A stretch of 6,874 nucleotides of DNA from contig DAOVUK010000170.1 in NCBI GenBank assembly GCA_030632625.1, forward strand, positions 1-6,874, written 5' to 3'. The DNA is from Gammaproteobacteria bacterium. GTDB lineage: Bacteria; Pseudomonadota; Gammaproteobacteria; GRL18. Of this stretch, positions 1-5,060 are shown piece by piece. Both the position numbers and the translations under genes were made by a program. Position 1 is the stretch's first letter. Every line of letters begins with the position of its first letter. A model generated the notes under the pieces. The model searched no databases. It saw only the letters and a list, made by a program, of their open reading frames with translations, and was not told where the DNA came from.

Positions 1-837
1 GGCGATAGTTTTAGTGAGAAAGTCTTTAAGGGACCCCTACAACAGCAACTCAAAGAAGCATTAGCCTATATTAAAAGCATGGTGATTGAAGAACATGTCA
101 GAAAAGTCGATTACCAGGCGGAGGCAATACGGTTTTATAATTATCCTTTTCAAGCTATCGAAGAAGTACTGGCGAATGCAGTATTTCATAAAAACTATGA
201 GATCCGTGAACCCATTGAAGTGAATATACGACCAGACTGTATTGAAATCTTATCTCACGCTGGCCCTGTACCACCTGTAAGCAAGGATGATTTTAAAAAA
301 GAACGTATTATTAGCAGAAAATACCTGAATCGCCGCTTAGGGGACTTATTACGAGAACTACACCTGACTGAGGGTAAAGGCACAGGTATTCCTAAGATAC
401 GTCGTGCTATGCGAAATAATGGCTCTGATGAAGCTATTTTTGAGACGGATGATGATAGAAGTTATTTTTTAACCACTCTTCCTGTTAAGCATAATGTACT
501 ACTTGATGGGCAAGTGACCGATCAAACTACAGCCAGTGATAACAGTCATCTTAACAATACTGAGCAGGCTAGTGACCAGGTTACCCCCCACGTTACCCCC
601 AAAGACACCCCCCAAGTTAAAAAATTATTACTCGTTCTTCAGGGTGATATGTCTCGTTCTGAAATTATGCAGGTACTCACACTTGAAGATAGAAAAAACT
701 TAAGAGAAAAATATTTAGTGCCAGCCATTGAAGCAGGATTAGTGGAACTCACTATTCCTGATAAACCAAAGAGTAGCCAGCAAAAATACAGATTAACAGC
801 ATTAGGTAAAATAGTAAAAAAGGCACAAAATGATTAA
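1..837 (+). CDS. AlbA_2/RecG-like ATP-binding transcriptional regulator, C-terminal part (5' end outside window)
   Basis: The frame is open from the first base, so the ATG at 79 is internal and the true start lies upstream. The visible 278 residues resemble the C-terminal half of the 'putative DNA-binding domain / ATP-binding' proteins (AlbA_2 plus HATPase_c_4, once labelled RecG-like). Counting from the ATG at 79, there is a Bergerat-type N-box (E29-V-L-A-N33), then AGPVPP at 61-66, then a glycine loop GKGTGIP at 99-105. A Thr/Pro-rich linker (VTPHVTPKDTPQ) follows at about 168-179 and leads to a winged-helix-like C-terminus (about 180-252). Such proteins are known to lie inside Type I restriction operons, between hsdS and hsdR, where they are presumed regulators. 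Here the stop codon overlaps the next start (hsdR remnant) by 8 nt, which indicates one operon. Its function is inferred from family and context. It shows no lesion in the visible part. Confidence 0.8.
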   Translation, partial: GDSFSEKVFKGPLQQQLKEALAYIKSMVIEEHVRKVDYQAEAIRFYNYPFQAIEEVLANAVFHKNYEIREPIEVNIRPDCIEILSHAGPVPPVSKDDFKKERIISRKYLNRRLGDLLRELHLTEGKGTGIPKIRRAMRNNGSDEAIFETDDDRSYFLTTLPVKHNVLLDGQVTDQTTASDNSHLNNTEQASDQVTPHVTPKDTPQVKKLLLVLQGDMSRSEIMQVLTLEDRKNLREKYLVPAIEAGLVELTIPDKPKSSQQKYRLTALGKIVKKAQND

Positions 838-1678
838 TGAAGATCAGGTAGAACAGATAGCCCTGGACTGGTTTAAAGAGTTGGGCTATGGCTACCTGCA
901 CGGCTATGACTGTTCTCCAGGTGAGGCACCTGACAGCGACTCTAACTCTAAAGGAAAGCCGCAAAGAAGCAATTATCAGGAAGTATTACTCACTCACCGA
1001 CTGCAAACAGCCTTAATCAAACTATGTTGATAAACCCATGAAGTCGCATAACCTGATGCAGGCCATAGCCAGGGTGAATCGAGTTTTTAAAGATAAAGAA
1101 GGCGGACTGGTTGTTGACTATATCGGCATAGCTAATGAGTTAAAGGATGCCTTAAAAACTTATACGGGTGCTGGTGGCAAAGGAACAGGAACGGTCGATA
1201 CAGCAGAAGCCCTGGCAGAGATGTTAAAAAGACTGGAACCAATGTAGTACAGGAGAAAAAATTCAGTGACCGACTGCAGGCAACCCTGAACAAGTATCAC
1301 AATAGAGCCATTGAGACAGCCAAGGTTATTGAAGAACTCATCGCAATGGCTAAGGACTTTGCTAAAGCCAGCAAGCACGGTGAAGAGCTGGGTCTGAATT
1401 TTGATGAACTGGCCTTTTATGATGCCCTTGCTGAGAATGAGTCTGCCTTTGAAGAAATGGGCGATGAGATCCTTAAGGTTATTGCTCAGGAACTGACTAA
1501 TAAACTCAGAAAGAGTGTCAGTGTGGACTGGCAAAAAAGAGAAAGTGTCAGAGCAAAGATGCGTAATATGATCAGGATTATACTGAGAAAGTACAAGTAT
1601 CCACCCGATAAGCAGTTAGAGGCGATTAAGCTGGTTATGAGGCAGGCTGAGGTGTTGAGTGATGAATGGACGAGTTGA
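830..1678 (+). pseudogene. hsdR: Type I restriction endonuclease R subunit, collapsed remnant (three frames, two internal deletions)
   Basis: Intact HsdR is a roughly 1000-residue nuclease-translocase; about 280 residues remain here. Piece 1 (830 to about 1021) begins MINEDQVEQIALDWFKELGY and ends with [18 protein letters not shown], the conserved HsdR N-terminus. Its start has a purine-rich ribosome-binding site (AAAAAAGG) and overlaps the upstream gene by 8 nt. Piece 2 (about 1020-1240, different frame) carries [22 protein letters not shown], which is helicase motif VI, and the segment after it ([15 protein letters not shown]). Piece 3 (about 1238-1678, third frame) runs from [13 protein letters not shown] through NRAIETAKVIEELIAMAK and LAFYDALAENESA to KYKYPPDKQLEAIKLVMRQAEVL, the usual HsdR C-terminus. 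The PD-(D/E)xK nuclease centre and helicase motifs I-V are absent. Each junction changes frame, so no functional enzyme can be made. The identification is firm; the exact breakpoints are not. Confidence 0.88.
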
Positions 1679-1710
1679 GTACTACAAACTTAGACTCAAC
1701 ATTAATTTTA
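1674..1710 (+). terminator. Weak hairpin at the 3' end of the hsdR remnant
   Basis: A 7-bp perfect inverted repeat, GTTGAGT (1674-1680) with ACTCAAC (1694-1700), overlaps the stop codon. It has a 13-nt loop and is followed by the T-rich run ATTAATTTTAATG. The stem is short and AT-leaning, so termination is only possible. Confidence 0.3.
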
Positions 1711-1750
1711 ATGAATTCTAAAGACAATAGGTACTTGAAAAATTGCAGAT

Positions 1751-1769
1751 GAGTGGCCACTCTCGGCCA
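1751..1769. repeat. 12-bp perfect palindrome with overlapping inverted repeat
   Basis: GAGTGGCCACTC (1751-1762) is a perfect palindrome. TGGCC (1754-1758) also pairs with GGCCA (1765-1769) across a 6-nt loop. The patch is distinctly more GC-rich than the surrounding gene-free DNA. It could be a protein-binding site or the remnant of an intergenic repeat element. No function is assigned. Confidence 0.4.
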
Positions 1770-1937
1770 AAGCCAACATTAAGCGGAGTTGAACACCATC
1801 CACAATAGCACAGCTAACCAACTAATAATGGCAGCAGGTATCAGGTACTTAAGTTATTTATGGGAAGTTAACTGTCAGGACGTTTTAATAATTTATGACT
1901 GAAAATAATTCTTATTCGACAGCGCTAGGGTTTTCCC

Positions 1938-1966
1938 TTGACAAATAAATAATTACCCTTTATAGT
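1938..1966 (+). promoter_or_regulatory. Near-consensus sigma-70 promoter
   Basis: TTGACA (1938-1943) is separated by exactly 17 bp from TATAGT (1961-1966), predicting a start near A1973. The small dyad AGGGTTTTCCCT (1927-1938) abuts the -35 box. It is the best promoter-like sequence I found in the window, yet no intact + strand gene follows for 3 kb, so it either drives a small RNA or is a leftover from a deleted gene. Confidence 0.5.
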
Positions 1967-1993
1967 AAATACAGATTCATCATATTTCTCCTT
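1960..1993 (-). promoter_or_regulatory. Strong Shine-Dalgarno with ATG-ATG start, leading to a 7-codon frame
   Basis: On the minus strand AAGGAG (1993-1988) sits 4 nt upstream of two tandem ATG codons (1983 and 1980). The frame reads MMNLYLL and stops at 1960-1962. A ribosome-binding site this good in front of so short a frame suggests either the start of a gene whose body has been lost, a leader peptide, or coincidence. The preceding DNA on this strand contains the 10-bp hairpin at 2011-2043. Confidence 0.3.
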
Positions 1994-2053
1994 AATTATG
2001 TTGATTTTTTGAGCTACTAAATCCCCCTATTTGTTAGTAGCTCACTTCTTTTC
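1973..2053 (+). ncRNA. Candidate small RNA (promoter plus terminator-like hairpin, no ORF)
   Basis: Transcription from the promoter just upstream would give a transcript of about 80 nt, ending at the hairpin GAGCTACTAA / TTAGTAGCTC and the pyrimidine run ACTTCTTTTCT. The leader contains TCTCCTT (1987-1993), complementary to a Shine-Dalgarno core, as in many trans-acting small RNAs. The competing reading is that this same CTCCTT is the ribosome-binding site of a frame on the opposite strand. This is inferred from sequence layout only, and I recognise no known RNA family. Confidence 0.28.
2011..2053 (+). terminator. Hairpin with 10-bp perfect stem and pyrimidine tail
   Basis: GAGCTACTAA (2011-2020) pairs perfectly with TTAGTAGCTC (2034-2043) around a 13-nt C-rich loop. 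The + strand continues with ACTTCTTTTCTC, an imperfect U tract. On the minus strand the stem is followed by AAAAAA instead, so any termination is of + strand transcripts. The dyad could alternatively be an operator. Confidence 0.42.
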
Positions 2054-2111
2054 TCCTGCAGCCCCTTTTTCTATCAGCCACTTGTAAAAACAAAAAAACT
2101 AAGCGAATAAC

Positions 2112-2261
2112 TCAGGCTTTAATGGCACATACTTTTAAGGTTGCTGTTTTACCTGTTCCGGTTAGACCAATTAATACAGATATATCATTTTCTAACTCAA
2201 TAATTTCTGGCTGTGCACCAAAACATTGGAAATTTGAAAGTACTAACTTTGAAAGTTTCAT
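2112..2261 (-). pseudogene. OLD/RecF-like AAA ATPase, N-terminal stump ending just after Walker A
   Basis: The 49-residue frame reads MKLSKLVLSNFQCFGAQPEI at its start, continues through IELENDISVLIGLTGTGKTA and ends LKVCAIKA. This is the typical N-terminus of OLD-family and RecF-like ATPases: a first strand 'LSNFQCFG', an acidic 'IELENDISVLIG' strand, then Walker A (G32-L-T-G-T-G-K38-T). Intact members are several hundred residues long, with Walker B and, in OLD proteins, a C-terminal TOPRIM nuclease domain; none of that is visible. Shortly after the TGA the same frame reads IRLVF, which may echo the 'RLFG' that normally follows Walker A, so a nonsense or frameshift change may have preceded the larger deletion. 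It lies 59 nt downstream of fic on the same strand and may once have been co-transcribed. The ATPase fold is well supported; the exact family is an inference. Confidence 0.68.
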
Positions 2262-2320
2262 TAAAATCAGTGCCTGTTAGTCATAAAATATAATGGATGG
2301 AAATTTATAAATCAGAGATA

Positions 2321-3736
2321 TTAACCTCTGACTCTTGCATCAAGATCAGAAGGTGCAATAAATACAAATTTCCGACCTTCTTTTACTTTTAATAATAGTT
2401 TCAATTTATCCGCCATCGTCAATAAATCTTTTCTGGCGGTTTCATAGGTAATACCGTGTGAATTTTGATGCTGGGAAATTTTATAGGTAAAACCTGGATG
2501 CTTGAGTGCATGTTTTAAAACACCTAATTGTCGATAATTCAGTTTACCTTTTAATTTCCGATTATTACTTAGAAGCTCTTCTGCATTTTCAATTTCATGC
2601 TGTTTCTTAATGAGATAGTGATGTATTTCATCAATTGCCTGCCTAATGACTTCAAGTTGCTGAATAATAAAATAAGTGACATCACTGGAATCAGTTTCTG
2701 TATGCAAATAAGCTTTTCCATATTGAGCTGGTGCTTTTTTTATAATTTTGGAAATTGAAATAAACTCCATTAACCAGTAATTCTGACTAGCCATTGACCA
2801 GTAAAATAATGCTCTGGCAGTTCGACCATTACCATCAACAAAGGGATGATCATAAGCCAGCATAAAATGAAGAATAATTGCTCTAACAACTGGATGCAAA
2901 AACTTTTTTTCAGAAGAACTTTTATCAAATTGATGACTCTTATCCATCTGATGGCTTTCACTTTTACCATTTGCAAAGTCACAAAGTACTTTTAATCTTT
3001 CAGGTAATTGAGAAGCATTAGGAGGGGTATGTAATAACTCCTGAGTTCGAGCTTCAACCACAGAGATATCATCATTAAAACTTCTCAATTGACCAGCCTT
3101 TTCCGAATCATCCAGAGTTTTTTGAGTCAAAATTTCATGCAAACGAAAAATAATCTCTGGAGTTAACTTTTCATTACAAAATTCTTTTATAAAAAGCATG
3201 GCCTGATAATTATTCAGGATCATTTGTTCACTATGATCTTTAGCATCTCTTTGTTCCCGAAGCATTTCCTTTGCAACATTACGTGTTGTTGTTGCTCCCT
3301 CTAACTGGCTGGAGCTAATAGCTTCTTCTACTAATGAACGCACTAAATAGGTTGTTTTAGTGCCCTGATCATGAAGATGTTCAAGAACTTGTTCATCTGT
3401 GCCCCTTTCTTTTTTACCAGGATGCCCGGCAGTATTTAAATCAAGCCAATGCAATTCCTCTTCCATTTTATTAGTGACACAATACGAAAATGGTTTATCC
3501 TGTTTATCATGCAAAGGTAATTCCTTTTGCATTGCTTTTCTGGATAACTTCAAACTCACCCACCAGGTTTCACTGGTAAAACCTTTAGGTGGTTCAAGGT
3601 ATTTAAGTTTACTCCAGTGAAGGTAGCGGCCTTCCTGATCAGTTGGCTCCATAATTTGAAATAGAGAAAGTTGTTCCTCTTTCTGCATTTGAGAAAGAAT
3701 TTTTAGGTAATCCGGTGGGATTTCAGGTATTTTCAT
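2321..3736 (-). CDS. Fic family protein adenylyltransferase, class II (N-terminal inhibitory motif), with C-terminal winged helix
   Basis: This 471-residue protein carries the full Fic active-site motif H297-P-F-V-D301-G-N-G-R305-T-A-R308. The histidine and the anion-binding loop used to transfer AMP from ATP to a target hydroxyl are intact. The sequence S142-S-Q-L-E146-G147 matches the (S/T)xxxE(G/N) inhibitory helix and lies N-terminal to the Fic core, which defines class II, auto-inhibited members. Family-typical segments follow (LSISK-like SISKIIKKAPAQYGKAYLHTETD at 327-349) and a probable winged helix at about 396-460, suggesting DNA binding or autoregulation. An unusual hydrophilic insert at about 258-279 contains a tandem hexapeptide (SHQMDK/SHQFDK). 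The start at 3736 has only a poor ribosome-binding site (AAAAAGAA), and a strong terminator lies just upstream, so expression depends on a weak local promoter or read-through. The target is unknown. It is the only complete effector enzyme in the window. Confidence 0.92.
   Translation of the reverse strand: MKIPEIPPDYLKILSQMQKEEQLSLFQIMEPTDQEGRYLHWSKLKYLEPPKGFTSETWWVSLKLSRKAMQKELPLHDKQDKPFSYCVTNKMEEELHWLDLNTAGHPGKKERGTDEQVLEHLHDQGTKTTYLVRSLVEEAISSSQLEGATTTRNVAKEMLREQRDAKDHSEQMILNNYQAMLFIKEFCNEKLTPEIIFRLHEILTQKTLDDSEKAGQLRSFNDDISVVEARTQELLHTPPNASQLPERLKVLCDFANGKSESHQMDKSHQFDKSSSEKKFLHPVVRAIILHFMLAYDHPFVDGNGRTARALFYWSMASQNYWLMEFISISKIIKKAPAQYGKAYLHTETDSSDVTYFIIQQLEVIRQAIDEIHHYLIKKQHEIENAEELLSNNRKLKGKLNYRQLGVLKHALKHPGFTYKISQHQNSHGITYETARKDLLTMADKLKLLLKVKEGRKFVFIAPSDLDARVRG
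2921..2956 (-). repeat. Tandem imperfect 18-bp repeat inside fic
   Basis: Two adjacent 18-bp units encode SHQMDK (261-266) and SHQFDK (267-272), followed by a third Ser (S273). The units are similar but not identical at DNA level. They sit in a hydrophilic insert just before the conserved HPVVRAIILHFMLAYDHPF block, where a surface loop is likely. A local duplication is the simplest origin. Confidence 0.6.
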
Positions 3737-3770
3737 GCCATTATTCTTTTTAAATTCAATGAAATATAAA

Positions 3771-3824
3771 AAAAGCCTATCATAAATACTAATTATTTAA
3801 AATTAGTATTTATGATAGGCTTTT
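3771..3824 (-). terminator. Strong intrinsic terminator of hicB, probably bidirectional
   Basis: A perfect 24-bp inverted repeat (3771-3794 with 3801-3824) encloses the 6-nt loop ATTTAA. Leaving hicB on the minus strand, the stem closes with AGGC and runs into seven consecutive T residues (complement of 3768-3774). It begins 2 nt beyond the hicB stop codon. On the + strand it ends GGCTTTTAG, so it can act in both directions. It separates hicB from fic. Confidence 0.82.
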
Positions 3825-3826
3825 AG

Positions 3827-4294
3827 TTAATACCCTATAACTCCTAATTGAAATAATTCATGACGAATAACCATGCCGGTCATTGTATCCAAAATAGCGC
3901 CCATTTCTTTCAGCGATACCTGAGACAAAAACGCGGATCGTGAAGCATATTCTGAATGACTCGCAACAAAGTGGTCAATTTTATTTAAAACAACTTCAGG
4001 CAAAGTAATATTAATCCTTACTGTCTTACCCAAATAAGGAGTAATATCAATATCAACTATCGCCCATATTCCACCAGAATAATCTTCAACACTGAAGAAA
4101 CTATCAGCAGTAGTGGCTTGAGGTATATCTTCTCCATCTTCTGCCAGTATCTCTAAATGTCCATTAATCGCTTCTTTTACATTATGCAACGCATCAGACA
4201 TCGTATCCCCTGCTGAAAAACAACCAGGAATATCGGGAACAGTCACACCAAATGCACTATCATCTTCATGATGTATTACTACTGGGTATTCCAT
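3827..4294 (-). CDS. hicB: HicB family antitoxin, with C-terminal extension
   Basis: HicB neutralises the HicA mRNA-cleaving toxin and represses the hicAB promoter. Residues 1-60 match the HicB pseudo-RNase-H-like fold (MEYPVVIHHEDDSAFGVTVPD, then IPGCFSAGDT, EAINGHLEILAEDGEDIP). Residues 75-131 match the region found in longer HicB proteins (WAIVDIDITPYLGKTVRINITLP), ending in a DNA-binding segment (KIDHFVASHSEYASRSAFLSQVSL). The protein is 155 residues; the family normally ends near the equivalent of residue 131-138, so the last ~20 residues (GAILDTMTGMVIRHELFQLG) are extra. This could be natural variation or read-through past a lost stop codon. The start at 4294 has a purine-rich ribosome-binding site (AAGAAGAAAG). 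It follows the broken hicA by 116 nt, wider than the usual short hicA-hicB spacing. The reading frame itself is intact. Confidence 0.93.
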   Translation of the reverse strand: MEYPVVIHHEDDSAFGVTVPDIPGCFSAGDTMSDALHNVKEAINGHLEILAEDGEDIPQATTADSFFSVEDYSGGIWAIVDIDITPYLGKTVRINITLPEVVLNKIDHFVASHSEYASRSAFLSQVSLKEMGAILDTMTGMVIRHELFQLGVIGY

Positions 4295-4330
4295 TTTCTT
4301 TCTTCTTTATCGTATATTTTTATCGCACAT

Positions 4331-4373
4331 CTAACATTGTTACTAATGAATTTTATGAATAACAAAATGTTAG
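4331..4373. promoter_or_regulatory. Imperfect inverted repeat between hicA remnant and hicB
   Basis: CTAACATT (4331-4338) pairs with AATGTTAG (4366-4373). Immediately inside, GTTA and TAAC continue the dyad, with a 2-nt offset on the right arm. HicB proteins bind inverted repeats near their own promoter, so this is a candidate operator or secondary hicB promoter region. On the + strand the right arm runs into CTTTTTG, so a weak terminator is the alternative. Confidence 0.3.
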
Positions 4374-4410
4374 CTTTTTGAGGTAAATTAAATAACCTTA
4401 AGTGCTAACC

Positions 4411-4595
4411 TCAAGGAAGGCCAGCTTGTTTTAAGATGTTTCGTACAGTGCCGATTGGCAATTCTTTTTTAGGGTGAGGGATTGTGTGACCAATCCAAGT
4501 TTTTCATCATGCTTGAAGTGATGATGACTACCTTTTACTCTAACTTCATACCATCCGTCTGCTTCGACCATCTTTATCAGGTCTTAGCTTTTCAA
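4411..4595 (-). pseudogene. hicA: HicA mRNA-interferase toxin, inactivated by a stop codon and a frameshift
   Basis: HicA is a ~60-residue double-stranded-RNA-binding-like toxin with a catalytic histidine. The remnant reads LKS-stop-DLIKMVEADGWYEVRVKG, then SHHHFKHDEKLGLVT, followed after a frame change by IPHPKKELPIGTVRNILKQ and AGLP-stop, covering the whole family length. The GSHHHFKH motif with the catalytic histidine is present. Two lesions are visible: TAA at codon 4 (4584-4586), with the usual ATG represented by TTG (4593-4595), and a 2-nt insertion (an extra CA within the CACACA near 4482-4488). The ATG at 4571 could bypass the first lesion, but its product is frameshifted and ends after 46 residues at 4431. 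It lies directly upstream of hicB in the normal hicA-hicB order. No active toxin is expected. Confidence 0.88.
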
Positions 4596-4685
4596 TTTAC
4601 TTCTTTTCACTTAATTCAGACCTCAACATTTCAGTTTTTTAAACCAGGGAGCCGATAAAGTGGCACGAACTAACTGTAGCAATCC

Positions 4686-4868
4686 TCATTTTCCCAGCAA
4701 TCTGACTGTTTTAATCAATGCTACCGAGAACAAAGCCAGTACATTAAACAGGTGTGCCAAACGCATAATGGTTGATCCCATATCTTTTAGCCGACTTTCA
4801 TCACCTAATAATATTAACTGGGGTATCCACATCAGTGGCGTAACTACAAGATGCAGTATCTCTATCAT
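4686..4868 (-). CDS. Small hydrophobic open frame, unrecognised
   Basis: I do not recognise this 60-residue frame. It has two hydrophobic stretches, residues 2-21 (IEILHLVVTPLMWIPQLILL) and about 36-57 (LAHLFNVLALFSVALIKTV), with a charged segment GDESRLKDMG between them, which would fit a small two-helix membrane protein. The frame continues past its TGA for 20 more residues (GLLQLVRATLSAPWFKKLKC) to a second stop at 4623-4625. The extension also looks protein-like, so this may be a longer gene with a nonsense mutation. The ribosome-binding site is poor. The opposite strand is also open here (4660-4908), but its product is rich in Asn and Ser and fits an antisense shadow. It may equally be a remnant of another deleted gene. 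Confidence 0.28.
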   Translation of the reverse strand: MIEILHLVVTPLMWIPQLILLGDESRLKDMGSTIMRLAHLFNVLALFSVALIKTVRLLGK

Positions 4869-4910
4869 TTCTAATATATTAATAACAAATCCACATCATA
4901 CCCCTTAATT

Positions 4911-4948
4911 TAAATAAGAAAGTCCTATAATCAAAAATCACTTATTTA
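4911..4948. repeat. 8-bp AT-rich inverted repeat upstream of abiE
   Basis: TAAATAAG (4911-4918) pairs with CTTATTTA (4941-4948) across 22 nt. The rest of 4869-5060 is very AT-rich DNA without a gene. The repeat is weak and could occur by chance. Confidence 0.25.
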
Positions 4949-4983
4949 TTTTATAGATTGTTTATAAATACTAAAATAAAGAC

Positions 4984-5050
4984 ACTTATAGTTTAAGTAT
5001 TGCATGTTTCATAAACTAATGGTTTAATATAACAACTATACTTATACTTT
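4984..5050 (+). promoter_or_regulatory. Putative abiE promoter/operator region
   Basis: An 11-nt direct repeat with one mismatch, ACTTATAGTTT (4984-4994) and ACTTATACTTT (5040-5050), flanks the AT-rich DNA where the abiEi promoter should lie. TTGCAT and TAATAT are present but 19 bp apart, which is poor spacing. TATAC TTTTG GTATA forms a further small dyad just before the start codon. AbiEi antitoxins are known to repress their own promoter through repeats, so these are candidate binding sites. Confidence 0.3.
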
Positions 5051-5060
5051 TGGTATAACT

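Larger units (their letters stand above)
1679..2111. other. Gene-free stretch between hsdR remnant and OLD-type stump
   Basis: No frame on either strand resembles a protein family. The minus strand at about 1790-1850 reads a short hydrophobic run (AAIISWLAVLLWMVFNSA then stop) that could be a chance or a leftover C-terminus. The supported content is the palindrome at 1751, the promoter at 1938, the minus-strand ribosome-binding site at 1988 and the hairpin at 2011. Confidence 0.5.

Noticed and set aside
1160..1534. A 124-residue open frame on the minus strand
   Set aside because: It lies antisense to two recognisable hsdR pieces, and its product has no family-like features. It is a shadow of the former coding sequence.
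830..1678. Programmed frameshifting or a compact three-gene system instead of a pseudogene
   Set aside because: The pieces map to widely separated parts of HsdR, with the nuclease and most helicase motifs missing. Deletion explains this and frameshifting cannot.
3399..3620. A 73-residue + strand frame and a 70-residue alternative minus-strand frame (2770-2982) within fic
   Set aside because: Both sit inside the well-supported Fic gene and have the low-complexity look of out-of-frame translation.
4660..4908. 82-residue + strand frame opposite the hydrophobic minus-strand frame
   Set aside because: Rich in Asn and Ser, with no recognisable domain; it fits the complement of hydrophobic codons better than a real gene.
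4995..5038. TTGCAT with TAATAT as a sigma-70 promoter for abiEi
   Set aside because: The spacing is 19 bp, outside the favoured 16-18, so it is mentioned only as part of the general regulatory region.
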